Positions 41,850-53,393 of a DNA stretch of 64,000 bases are shown one piece after another. The notes beneath the pieces were generated by a model. It saw nothing but the letters and a program-made list of their open reading frames with translations. It did not search any database and was not told the origin of the DNA. Within the stretch, counting starts at the first letter, position 1; every line of letters starts with the position of its first letter. Source of the stretch: Culex pipiens pallens (Eukaryota > Arthropoda > Insecta > Diptera > Culicidae); NCBI RefSeq assembly GCF_016801865.2, contig NC_068938.1:192909538-192973537 (forward strand). The letters are read 5' to 3'. The position numbers and the translations under genes were made by a program.

Positions 41850-42870
41850 AACATTTTTTTAAGTACTAAAAATTTTCACAAAACTACGTATTTTCAAAAA
41901 AAAACCCAAAATTTAAGTTTTTACAATATGGGTATCAAATGATCGGGATTACATCATATACATTGAATGTAATATTTTTTTTAAAATACTCAAAATTTTC
42001 CCAAAAATACGTATTTTTGAAAAATACTCAAAATTTCAGTTTTTGACAATATGGGAACCGAACAATCGGGTTTTTTTCATACATTTTAAAAATAAAAAAA
42101 AATACTCAAAATTTTTACAAAACTTCGTATTTTCGAAAAATACCCAAAATTTAAGTTTTTACAATATGAGCATGAAATAATCGGGAATTTTTCATATATT
42201 TCGAATATGAACTAAAAGTTTTCACAAAACTACGTATTTTTGAAAATAATCTCAAAATTTCAGTTTTTGCAATTTGAGTAGATTTTTTCATACATTTCAA
42301 AAGCCATATTTTTTTTCAAGTACTCAAAATTTTCATAATACTACGTATTTTCGAAAAAATACTCAAAATTTAAGTTTTTTACGATATGGGCATAAAATAA
42401 TCGGGAACAATATTTTTTTTAAATACTAAAAGTTTTCACAAAACTTCGTATTATTGGAAAAAATCTCAATATTTCAGTTTTTTACAATATGGGTATCAAA
42501 AGATCGGGATTTTTTCAAACATTAAAAATATAATAACATTTTTTTTTGTTAAATACGTCGTTCTGTGGAAATTTTGAGTATTTTCAAAAAAGTGTTGCCA
42601 AATTCGAAATGTTTGAAAAAATCCTTATCATTTGATACCTATATTGTAAAAAAAACTGAAATCTTGATTATTTTTTGAAAAGTTTGTAGTTTTATGAAAA
42701 TTTTTAGTGTTTTCAAAAAAAATACTTTCGAAATGTATGCAAAAAATCTCGATCGTTTGATACCCATATTGAGAATACCGAAATTTGGAGTATTTTTTTT
42801 TTGTCGAAAATACGTGGTTTTGTGAAAGTTTTTAGTTTTTTCAAAATAAACTACCAAAGAAGCCAGATAA
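41850..42870. repeat. Tandem and inverted array, about 110-120-bp units
   Basis: Six direct units carry an ACAATATGGGTATCAAATGA-type sentence (about 41925, 42046, 42160, 42268, 42380, 42484), each next to TACTCAAAATTT and CTACGTATTTTCGAAAAATA variants. Two inverted units follow (ATTTGATACCTATATTG at about 42623 and GTTTGATACCCATATTG at 42756). Overall this is a long imperfect foldback. Confidence 0.8.
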
Positions 42871-43617
42871 TCATTCTTGCAAAAAAACTCTCCTCTCATT
42901 TATTTTTCAAGCAAAGATGAGAGCTATAGAGGATTACTTTATTAATCGTTTTTGCGTTGTTTAAAAACAATATTAGTGATTTCCATGAAATTTAAATTTT
43001 CCATTCGATTGTTTTCCAAAATTGCCAATTCAAGTCAAGTTTTAAAACTGTTTCGACTCTTTCTATGATATTTTAAAAATGCACACTTCTCTTCATAAAA
43101 TTATAAAGACTAATTTTTTTTTAATTTGTTTATCCCAAACTTATTTTCAATTCAAACTTACAAAAAATTAACAATCAAAAATAATTGCGTCTTTTCTAAA
43201 CCTTTGCAGAATAATTTGATTTTATTTGGCTAGGAGCAATTTTAAATTACTAAGCAGAATGTTTAAAAAAAAATGACCACAGATTGGAAAAAAGACAACA
43301 AAACACATTGAATTAGTTGATATGTAAGTCTAAGATGTTTAGCAACCAAATTTTGTTAAACATTTTGAGTTTAGCATATCTTAAAACTTTTTGCTACAAT
43401 ATGTTTGAATTAAATTTAAAATTGAAAATCGACTTTTTTGCTTTAATGTATTAATTAAAATTTAAAGGACATTTAATCGAAATCTGAAAATGGTATTTAT
43501 CACGAACTAACTGTTTGATGAAGATCATATAAGCAATCGGAAAATGGATTTTCCAGACATAAAATTCTTTATTTTTTTCAATTTAACAATTTTTAAATTT
43601 TTTCAAACACTTTTCAG
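42871..43617. other. AT-rich DNA upstream of a candidate exon, possibly intron
   Basis: AT-rich and without a coding frame, ending in a pyrimidine-rich stretch and AG at 43616-43617. If the exon at 43618 is real, this is the end of its intron. Confidence 0.35.
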
Positions 43618-43739
43618 CACCCACCCTGTCCACAAGCTCCTCCAACCCATTCTACCGGTGCCGCTTTGAGGACATGTTCCTGTGTGTCTGCGACGAGTGT
43701 CGTATCATCCTCAGCGCATCGCCGCTGGATGTGCTTTAA
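43618..43739 (+). CDS. Candidate 3'-terminal coding exon, Cys-rich C-terminus
   Basis: TTTTTTCAAACACTTTTCAG is a strong 3' splice site. In the frame taking one upstream nucleotide, 39 codons follow, with NPFYRCRFEDMFLCVCDECR, ending in SPLDVL and TAA. About 80% of third positions are G or C (CTG, TTC, TAC, ATC), like real mosquito coding sequence and unlike the AT-rich surroundings. An AATAAA lies at 43955-43960. The protein family is not recognised. Another frame is also open, so the call is tentative. No compatible upstream exon was identified. Confidence 0.4.
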
Positions 43740-43960
43740 TGAGTTGAGCTGAAGACGACGAACGTGACGATAGTGTCCTCCTGGGCCAACATGGGTTCGT
43801 TTGAATTGTTTCTAAGGGCATCGTTAGCAACCAGTTCTCTTTTGGTATCCAACTTGGCCATTTTTCGAAATGTGGCTAAAACTAAAAATTGAATGTTATG
43901 CGTTAACGTGTGTAATGTGAGTTTTGCGGCCGTAATTGCGTTCGTGACTTGAAGAATAAA
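43740..43960 (+). other. Possible 3'UTR of the candidate exon, with AATAAA
   Basis: Continuation of the GC-balanced block after the stop, reaching AATAAA at 43955-43960. On the minus strand a frame from an ATG with good context at 43864 (MAKLDTKRELVANDALRNNS...) is an alternative reading, but it lacks splice signals and other support. Confidence 0.3.
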
Positions 43961-44349
43961 TTTTGGAAAAAGTTTTAAAATTCTGAGAATCACGTTTGCT
44001 TAGTGTTTATCCACTGGAAACAATATCAATTACGACGAATTCTCACGTTTGCACCCAAAATATAACTATCTGGTGCAATAAAACCCCCTAGAAAGATAAG
44101 TTTAACGATCTTCAGTAATTAAAACGCAGCACTCTTAATCAACAACCAAAAAGATGATTATCTCCGTTTAACATCAATTTCCTTCCTTCCGTCAGTTCCA
44201 AAATGTATGTATCTGTGTAATAAAGTATCCCTTCTTCGGCAGTTCACACCCTCAGCCCACAACGATAAAGTTATTCCCACATCATATCGGTGCAATAATA
44301 CTGGCGGCGGCAGAAGTGATGAGTTCACAGTGTTTTCAAAAGTCAAGTG

Positions 44350-44357
44350 TTCTAAAG
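44350..44357 (+). repeat. 8-bp target-site duplication, left copy
   Basis: TTCTAAAG is repeated exactly at 46118-46125. Confidence 0.9.
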
Positions 44358-46117
44358 CAAGGGTTTCCAGCAAGGCCTTGGACTGGCAAGTAATTAATAA
44401 TTACTTTGATTTTTAGCTGGTAATTAGGTAATTCTTTAATTAATTAGTAATTTATGGTAATTAGAGTAATTTAATGTAGTTGATTGGTAATTTAAGTAAT
44501 TTTTGAGTAATTTAAGTAATTTTTTTTTTAACTGTACTTCTTCTACGAAACTATTTACTTTTTACATATAATCTATTATAACAGTATTTTATTAATTTCA
44601 AATAAGATTGAAACATAAAGATTAAAAAAGACTGGCTCTGTATGTAGAAGGCCTAATTTGCCATAGTTCTCTCCTAAAACTCTCCTAAAATTTATTTTTA
44701 CATGTTGTTTATAGAAGCTGATTAACAACAAAAGGCAACGCCATCATATATTACCCAGTGAAAAATGTTTAGTGAATCCGAAATCTATTCATTTTCATTA
44801 AGTAATTATAATTTTTTTTTGTTTTGCAAGAACTACATTAGAATTGATTAATTTTTTATGCTTTTCCTTCTAATAGGCAGTCAAAATTATCAAAAAAAGT
44901 TTATGTGGATCATATAATTAAAAAAATAGTGAATTATCATTTTTAAAAACAATTTTTCAAGTGATAGCAATTTAAAAATCAATAAAAGTATATTAAAAAT
45001 AATCTAAAAAAATATTGAAAATAATAAAAAAAAATATCAAAAATAATACGAAAAATACAATTTTTATATTTTTTCATAATCAGCAGAAATTGACAGTCCT
45101 TATCTCTCTAAAGAGCTAAACTATTTTCCCGAAAAATTTCCAAATATGTCTGAGACAAATGTTAAAAATCAAACTCAGTGAAATTAAAATCGACTAATAT
45201 TCAGATGCACAAATTAAATCCAATGTAATTGTCACATTTCACATAATCCGTATTTTCAGTAACGGATTTTTTTAATATGCTTGAGAAAAAAAAATGCAAA
45301 GTAATGTCAAACCAATGTTGAAAAACATTTTAAAACTTAACGTTATTTTGATGAATTTCACAATTTTCATGAAGAGCCGCTGCAAATATTTGTCAAAGTT
45401 TATGTTTGGCTCGAAAAATCAGGGGGCCTTTTTTCAAACAACTTCGATAAACTTGCAATAAACTGAATACAATTTTAAATTAATAATTAATTATATTAAA
45501 ACTCAAACATTGAAGTAAAACAGTACAGTATGTTGTTTTGCCTTTATGACAAACACGACTTCAATAATCTTCTTTTGCAATTGATTGATAAGGGTACGGT
45601 TGATTGAAACGTGAAACATAATGGAATTTCGAATCAGATAATGAACAGGTTAAATTGGCCATAAAACAAATATTATTGTTTATAGCAATTGAGCTACTTA
45701 TTTTTTACCTGAAATGATGTCAATTTTATAATAAAATAAAACAATTCCAAATTTCAAACCAATTAATTCGCTGTAAGATATTATGTAAACATCACCCAAA
45801 GTTTCAGCGTCCTCTAGTGGGGGCATTTTTGAAGTTTGATCGCCTATAGCTATTTTCAATTAAAATTATAATTCACAATATCCAGATCGGTACAAAAAAA
45901 ATATAATAAACAGCATAATTTTTAGAAGAGCTATCGAATGAGCTATTTATAAATAATTTAGTTTAGAACCGTAGAAATGAATACTTAAATTAAAATTAAA
46001 TGTTTTTTATCGTAGTGAAAAGTAATTAAGTAATTTATGTAATTAATCATTTTGGACCAGTAATTTGAGTAATTAATTGGCAGACTGGCAAGTAATAAAC
46101 GCTTCTGGAAACCCTTG
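44358..46117. mobile_element. Non-autonomous hAT element, 1.76 kb, with GTAATT subterminal arrays
   Basis: The ends CAAGGGTTTCCAG and CTGGAAACCCTTG are inverted, and exact 8-bp TTCTAAAG duplications flank them, as for the hAT superfamily. GACTGGCAAGTAAT occurs in direct orientation near both ends (44380 and 46083). Dense GTAATT units lie at 44390-44530 and 46020-46080, plausible transposase-binding arrays. The interior is AT-rich without any transposase frame, so movement would need a transposase in trans. Confidence 0.93.
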
Positions 46118-46125
46118 TTCTAAAG

Positions 46126-46980
46126 TTTCAAGACAATAACCGTACAAATGTGATTAGCCGTGCATGCGCGTTGGGCTTGGGCTTCCGTGAAATTAATTTT
46201 ACTCCTCCACTGTCTATGTCGGGACATTCCAGAAGACCAGAAGAGTCTGAGTCGCGTTGTGGATGGTGTGAACGAAGCAAACCCGCATCGTCATTATTGA
46301 TTACGATGTTGGATGTGGGAGAATTTTGTGTTAAGGTTGTTAATGAACAAGCGATTTAGTTGCTAGAATTAGATGACTTTTAAACACGAATGAAGATTTT
46401 TTATATTTGGAAAGTTATTTAACTATAAATATGAAAATGATATATTTCAATGATCACAGAGTGTCACTATGGAAGATTGGACTTCAATTTGGGATTAATT
46501 GGGTAGATTTTCAATATTAAATATTGAGAATTTTTTGAAATAATTTGTATTTCTACATTTTTAAATCTAACTAAACATCTGAAAACGTCAAAAATAAGAG
46601 TTTTTAGCCATTAAAAAATGCTTGATAATAAAATTACAAAATAATTGTACGAAAAAGAGCAAAACATTTCAAAATATTTTTAATTTTTTAACATTAAAAT
46701 CGAACCTTTTGTTTCTGAGTTACCGCGAATTGAAAAGAGGCTAATCAGATGACACTAAGAAAAACTATTTTTCATAAAATTTAAACTTTCAGAGGCTGTA
46801 GTCCAATCAACAAAGCCAAAAAGGAAAAAAATGTACGTATTTATTGATTTGAATATTTGTCACGGTGTGTTTTCTTTCATGAAGTATTTTTAAAATTGCT
46901 CAGAGCTGACCATTTTTTGAAAATCAATCACGGTCACTTAAAATCGGTGCACTTTATCAAAAATAGTGTAAAGTCATATG
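46126..46980. other. Spacer, no supported gene
   Basis: 46130-46370 is GC-balanced and joins the pre-insertion sequence left of the hAT element. A 69-residue frame there has no support beyond being open. The remainder is AT-rich. Confidence 0.35.
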
Positions 46981-46988
46981 CAAATTTG

Positions 46989-46996
46989 ATTATACA
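46989..46996 (+). repeat. 8-bp target-site duplication, left copy
   Basis: ATTATACA is repeated exactly at 47201-47208. Confidence 0.92.
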
Positions 46997-47200
46997 TAGT
47001 GCGTCCATCCCAGGAATTCCCGGGATTTCCAGGTAATATATTTCGATTTTTGATTTCAGGCGTTAAAACAATAACAAATATAATGAAAACATTGATTTTA
47101 TGACTGTTTTAAAAATTTCCCCGGGTTCTCGGGAATTCCCGGGATTCCAAAAATATTTTTCCCGTTTCCCGTTCAAAACCCGGGAAAATTGGATGCCCTA
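46997..47200. mobile_element. hAT MITE, 204 bp, TAGNGC..TCCA ends and CCCGGGAATT motifs
   Basis: The left end TAGTGCGTCCATCCC and right end TTGGATGCCCTA are inverted, within perfect 8-bp duplications ATTATACA. Internal GGAATTCCCGGGATT and GGGAATTCCCGGGA motifs tie it to 16173-17354 and 20281-20480. This copy is the one that assigns the family to hAT. Confidence 0.93.
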
Positions 47201-48260
47201 ATTATACATCTGAAATCGTTTATTTTTAGACAATGTTTAAGGTTCATTCTTAACGATCAATTCCTTATCAAAAAAATGTTATCAAATTTTCACATAAGCT
47301 ACAAAATCCGCCGATTTCGAACAATATTTTTTTTTTGATTTTTTTAGTTTGGTTCAAACTTTGTGGGGGCCTTTCGTATGAACGAAGGAACCATCTTTTG
47401 TCATTGGTTTACCCATAAATTTCCCCATACAATTTGACAGCTTTTCATACAAAAATGGAACGTAAATATTTGAAAAAAAAATCTAATTTTTGAAGAAATT
47501 TTTTGATCGATTTTGTGTCTTCGACAAAGTTGTAGGTATTGATGACGACTATTTTTAAAAGATAGGTACAGGGGAAAATGACTTTTTTTTACAAAAAAAA
47601 ACAAATTTTTTTTTTTTTATATGTTTTAAGGGACAAAAAACCGTAACTTTTGAGTTATAGAGAAGCACAGACAAAATGTTGTCGCCGAGAAAAGTAGGGC
47701 CACTTAAAGTTTGATTTTAACAGAATTTGAAGTGTAGGAAGAGAGAGGGATGTAGGGATGTAGGAAGAGAGAGTTAGGAAAGTAAAATATTGTTAACTGT
47801 AGTATTGTTTGACCATAATGACCGTTATAATAAACGTTTTCTAAAACCCCAAAAAAAAAAAAAACAGAAAATTCCCGCTTTTCCATTTTTTTTTAAATTG
47901 TGTTCATGATCGTCTACTCATGAAAGTATTTTTTTTTAAGAGTGCAAAAAGTTCACAATAAAATTGCTTAAGAGACATTCACGATTGGATCTCTGTTAGT
48001 TAAAATACGAGAATATAAGAAAAAGGAACAAGACAAATTTAAGTTTTTTTTAGTCTCATCCAAACATTCCCACATTTAGTAATACCAATATTTCAACAAC
48101 TAATGGTCTATTTTTCAATGTTAAAAAATTAAACATTTGTGAAATTTTATGATCTTTTCAAAAAAAAAATATCTTACAAATCTGCCTAATTTAGGATGAT
48201 TCCTTTTTTATCTAAAAAAAATCATAGAACGAATTTCTCTGTAACAAAAATTTGAAGTTT
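47201..48260. repeat. AT-rich DNA with a dispersed foldback-family copy
   Basis: 47330-47650 contains GGTTTACCCATAAATTTCCC, a TTTTGTGTCTTCGACAAAGT sentence and TATATGTTTTAAGGGACAAA, parallel to 1880-2150 and to 57600-57850 in inverted form. No gene; low-complexity A and T runs are frequent. Confidence 0.5.
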
Positions 48261-48271
48261 TCTTTCGATAT

Positions 48272-48351
48272 ATCGTCGCTTGTGTGCTATCTTGTGACGC
48301 GTCTGATGTGAAAAGATATGACAGGTCACAAAATAACACACAAGCGACGAT
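48272..48351. mobile_element. Small inverted-repeat element, CGTCGCTTGTGTG arms
   Basis: The arms 48272-48297 (ATCGTCGCTTGTGTGCTATC...) and 48326-48351 pair over 26 bp with two differences. The spacer is 28 bp. A decayed relative is at 29625-29697. Confidence 0.8.
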
Positions 48352-48359
48352 ATTTTAAC

Positions 48360-51300
48360 TTTCAGATCCTATGCCCTCTAATCTAATCAAGTTCTAAAAT
48401 GATAGCCTTAACGTGAATTAATCCACCACTATAGGCATTGATCCATCAATCAAAGTTCGACCAGTTCTGGATACAGCAGCAAGCTACACCATCCATATAA
48501 TATCATTGCTGTCAGGAAACCTCCCCTCTCGAAATGAGATGCCCTCTGGGCCCTGAAACTAGCCACCGATGGAAGATTAATTTTAATCGATTATAGTGCT
48601 GCCGGTGCCGATGCTGATTGAAACCCATCGGAACCTGCTGAACAAAAAAAAAAAAAAGAAAGAACCTCCAACCCGAACATTCCTAATTGCTTTCACGAAA
48701 TTTTCGACAATCCCCCAAACGAGGACCATCATAAATGGGCTGCCTCTTCGGTGAGGGGTCAGTGCCAGGGCACTTTAAAATTGATTCCAGATCACGCCCT
48801 CAGCCACCGGGTTCGCTCGTGATGGCCACCAGAATTCCTAGACGAGCAGCAGTGATAGATGATGGCTTTTAATTTGGAAATTTGGCTTCCAGGAACTTTT
48901 GGGGTTAAAGGGTGTGAGGGGAAATTTGATGGTTTTGGGGCAGGTTGTTTTGTTGAAGAAATAGGTAGATGGGTTTTCAATAATTTAAATTATAAAAAAA
49001 AAGTTTTGAAAAATAAAATATTAATAAATAAATGATTTCGGGGAGGTTTCAATTTTTATGAAGTTAGTCAATATTTCAAATCCAATCCAATTCCACACTG
49101 GCATCAACATCAGTCATGCATGAGTTCAAAAACCGCCTTGGGCATTTTCCCTCCAACTGTTCTAAAACAAACCTAGCAAAATGACTCCCATTTCCATTTG
49201 AAACAAAAAAAAAACTTTTTCAAACAAACGCAAAATTTCCCAACCAAGCGTCGGCCGGCCGCCGGCAGCAGGATTTGTTAATTGAAGCAAACGGTCCAAA
49301 TTTACACGGTCGAATGAACCCAGGACAAACATGTGACTTGCACATTTCCACACATTCCACAACTAGGAGCCCGAAAGCCTAGGCTGCCGTCCCCTCCAGG
49401 AGTCTTTGCCGTTCAGAGCTTCTGCATCAACGCAGTTATTTGAATTGTAAATTAGATTTGGTTAGGCGAACACACACACACGTGACTACATTCCATCAAT
49501 GTCAGTTTTTCTTAGGAGGCAGGTCGGAGAGGCAGAGATTCTCGGGTGTGATTTGGAATAACTTCTAGCAGATTGGAATTTCAGGAAGCTGATATTTAAA
49601 AATATCAGATTAAAGCTTGTTTACAGTTTTCACATAATGATTGAATTCATGAAAATTGTTTAAAACTACATACAAACAAATGTAATATTAATTTACCCCC
49701 AATGTATGAACATATTTTTGTCCTGAAAAAAATCCTGACACAGTGGGAACCCCGTTTGACAGGCCGTTCTAATAGCTTGATCCCTTCACCCAAAACTGAA
49801 GTAATCGCCAAGAAACTAAACAAAACCGTCACCAAATCCTTTAATGGAATTGTCCTTTTCGTCGATACAAAAAAGGGTGACTTTCTATCCCATCAACCTC
49901 ATCGACGAGACTTCAATCAATTAGTTCTCACAGATCGATGAAAGGGAAGAAAAAATCTATCCGAATTGAGTCGAAAGCCGTGCACAAAAAAGGAGCCGTC
50001 CCTTCCAAGGAATTATGATTAAAAGAGGAAGAGTTATTAGGATTAGTGCCGGTCGGTGGACCGATATGCAAGGCAAAAATCTATAAATTATTGATAAACC
50101 CTTCGAAATTGTGATTATGGAAAGCGGCCCACGACGGATTCGAAGGACGGAAAAGGACGAAAGGCTTCTCGGCGGAGGATGACTTATTCTGACGCGACAA
50201 GGAAGTGAAAGGAGTGAAAGTCGCCTTTTTTGCTGGCGTGCGGGATGGAAGGAACAGAGGAAAGAAATCAAGCCAATCCTTGGGAATCCTTTGAAAAAGG
50301 ACGGTAGTGCAGGTGGGGGTGGTGATGGTCAGTGATTTAAGGCAAAGGATTCCGATTCAGGACCAGGAGAAAGAGAAAGAAAAATACAAATTTTACATAA
50401 AATAATACTGACGGTAGGAGTAAAAAAGGATGACAAGTACCATTAAGGTGAGTAATTTAAAACATCAAATTTCAGAATATTTATTTAATTTAAATACAAG
50501 CATTTTTGTTGTAAAAGAATACAATTACAATAAAGAATCAATAATCCTAAGTCTGCACAAAAAATAACCACAAATAACCAATAATCGAAAAAACAAAACA
50601 AAAACAATGCCGAACATGAACAGGAAGTGATCTGGGATGATGTAATGTAAGATGGTGAGCAGCATGATGGTGGTGGAATATTGAAAATATTAAATTCGTA
50701 ATGTAACAATCCACCAATCTCTCGAAAATGCCTAATTCAAGATAGCTGAAGGTTATAAACAAATATTTAAAGATACAAAATTTACTACCTGATGATTAAT
50801 TAAAAACATGGATATTCCAAAATCTGAGATATCCATATCACCTCATGAAAAAAGGTATTTACAAATAAATTTTTCCATGGAAAAAGTGTTTTAAAATGCA
50901 TTTTACACTAGTTCAGTTGTTTTGCAATCATTAGTTTTCATAAATTTAAGACCCAAACAAAAATTTTACGAAAAAAATTGCAATAATTAACATCGAAAAT
51001 TTTCAAATATTCTTATGATTTTTAAATCAACCCAACCATGCTAAAAATGATTCCAAACGCAGGGGATTGCATTTAAAATTGATTTCAGCATATTCCACTT
51101 AACTTTTTATTCAAATTTTGAAATTTTATGAAAAAAATATTTGATCTGCCCCCTGATTAATCGAGCCAATTTTAAAGGGGAGGGGACAAATACTTTAAAT
51201 AAAATTTGTACCAGCCTAAACTGGAGAAAAAAAATATCACTTATCAAAAAGCCTTTTTTAAACGTTGATATTTCTCCATCAATATTGTTTTATTTTCACA

Positions 51301-51636
51301 TTTTCGATATAAAAAATATTTTATTTATATTTCATTCGGGAAAAGCTTTATAAAATTAAAAAAAATGGTTCTACTTAATTTAAATTTAGAATTAAATTTT
51401 TTCGTTGAAATAACTTTTTTTAAATCACCATTTAAATGAAAAAAACATGAATATTTTATCAGTTATTGAGTCGATCCTCTATTTATTTTTCTAAGTATAA
51501 ATAGAAGTAGCAACTCGATAGAAAACTGTCAAAAAAGCGTTTTTCAACATTAATATTTCACCCCTTTTAAAAAATTCTTTTTGCTACAATAAGGTATTGA
51601 ATCTTCCTTACAATTATTTATTTTGATATACTATAT
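48360..51636. other. Largely repeat-poor spacer, no supported gene
   Basis: 48400-48960, 49080-49560 and 49690-50420 are GC-balanced and contain no recognised repeat, so they may be single-copy intergenic or intronic DNA. 50470-51636 is AT-rich. Frames of up to 104 codons occur on both strands without supporting context. Confidence 0.35.
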
Positions 51637-51657
51637 AAAAAATAGTAAGAACAAAGT
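51637..51657 (+). repeat. 21-bp target-site duplication, left copy
   Basis: Matches 52954-52974 at 20 of 21 positions (A-run, TAGT, AGAACAAAGT). Confidence 0.85.
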
Positions 51658-52953
51658 GAAGTGCAGTGCTTCTGGGGACGCGCAGTCCTGTTTTTTCGTG
51701 ATAATTTTCGTCTCTTTTGTGTGGGAATAATGTTCCGTCAGCGCAAGCGGATGGTTGTGTTTGTGTACAAATTGATAAAAAAAAAACAAATCAGGATTGT
51801 GCCTGCAAGAATGGTGAGTGAAGGGACGCGCTGGATGGGGAAATTATTAAATTATGTTCCGTCAGTGCAAGCGCATGGTTGGGTTTGTGTGCAAAATGAA
51901 AAAAACAAATCAGGATTGTGAGATGGATTTTTGTGGTGTTCTTTTTGTGCTGTATTCGCGATCGTGAAAATCAGGAGTGAGTTGCGCTGTTGCTATAAAA
52001 CAAGATCGATATTGGAATTTATTTATATTAATCGGTGAGTTATTGTGTGCTTAAAGCCCTTTCTTCATCATCGCTGGTTGTAAGGCAATTTGACGGTTGA
52101 GTTCGTAAGTTTTATCGCGTAAAAAATATTTTGATTCATCAAGAACGTGTGTGTGTTGAAAAGACCTTCCCATAGCTCCGTAGCTCGGAGGGCTCGACGT
52201 CGGTTGTTTGTGTATTAAGCCCTCTCCATAGCATCGTAGCTCGAGAGGCAACGAAAATCAATACCTCATCTAGCTAATAGAAAGAAGATCGGAAGGCACT
52301 TGATGGTTGAGTTCGTCGCGTCTATTCCGTAACAAATTTATGAATTAAATAGTTAGATAATTAAAAATCAGACTACGCTATCATTGCAGCATTGCGTTTA
52401 ACACCTCATTCTATAAATAAACATTATTTTGGCTTAATCTTTCCACAGCCGGCTGTCTAAGATTAAACCATTTCAATTAAAATTTAACAACAGTTAAACG
52501 GGAAATGTCTCATCCGCAGCATCCGATTGTTTGCCTTGAGAATAATATATAAAACCTTTCAACAAACACTACGATTTTGGGTCGCATCATCATCTTTTAT
52601 GATGAATCCTGACCAAGCACCCTATCCTACTAACAAATTTTCAGGTTCCTGGCGCTTGTGGGGTGTAAGCACAGAGTAAATGCGCTAACTAACATTCCCG
52701 TCCCTTAAAATATAGATCTACAAACTGACATGGCGGGCGCCGTTGGTGGCCAATGACTGTTACCTACTCGCAACTGATCTAGTTTTTGAAATCATGGTGT
52801 TTTATCTTTTCGGCGCATTCATACATGCTGTTGATAAGGGAAACACCATTAGAACGTCGAAGCCTATGATCAGCAGTGTTGAAAGGATATTACGGTTCTG
52901 TTCAGCAACGGAGGGACAACCATGGGTGGTCTCTCATGCTCATGCTCATGCTC
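51658..52953 (+). mobile_element. RT-less non-LTR retroelement insertion, 1.3 kb
   Basis: The insertion lies between 21-bp duplications and ends in a CTCATGCTCATGCTCATGCT tail, as expected of target-primed retroposition. The 5' part has two copies of a 124-bp repeat (ATGTTCCGTCAGCGCAAGCG at 51730 and a variant at 51854), typical of repeated retroelement promoters. The rest resembles 5'- and 3'-UTR sequence joined together. There is no reverse transcriptase, endonuclease or nucleic-acid-binding frame, so it is an internally deleted or purely non-autonomous copy. Confidence 0.85.
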
Positions 52954-52974
52954 AAAAAATAGTTAGAACAAAGT
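52954..52974 (+). repeat. 21-bp target-site duplication, right copy
   Basis: Second copy of 51637-51657 with one mismatch, directly after the CATGCT tail. Confidence 0.85.
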
Positions 52975-53141
52975 AAGCAACTCGAAAAAAAACCTTCAAA
53001 ACATTGTTTTTTTTACAATTGTGGAAAAAAAATGTGAATAAAGAAAAGTTTGATTGTTATTCCTAGACTGATAAGATGATGATTTTTTATCGTTGAAGTA
53101 ATCTTGTATCAATTCAATTGAATTTAGATTTTTTATCCACA

Positions 53142-53393
53142 AACTTACAAACTTATCTTTTAGAACAAATTATAAGTTCGCAATAAAAAAAGTTAAAAAA
53201 AAAACTCTTTGATAAAAAAAAAATCGGATTTTTAAAATCACGACTTACACTTCAAAAAGTCCAAATTATAAGTTTTGAGCCCTTTTGAAAGGTATGTCGT
53301 GATTTTCAAAATCCGATTCTTTTATCAAAGAGTTTTTTTTAACTATTTTTTATTGCGAACTTATAATTTGTTCTATAAGATAACTTTGTAAGT
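53142..53393. repeat. Inverted repeat with arms of about 100 bp
   Basis: The left arm 53142-53247 and right arm 53292-53393 pair through AACAAATTATAAGTTCGCAA, AACTCTTTGATAAAA and AATCGGATTTT...AAATCACGAC. The spacer is about 44 bp. No coding frame; a transcript would fold into a long hairpin. Confidence 0.9.

Noticed and set aside
43736..43993. Minus-strand frame with a well-placed ATG (MAKLDTKREL...)
   Set aside because: The peptide looks plausible, but there is no donor site, homology or support, and it opposes the better-supported candidate exon and its presumed 3'UTR.
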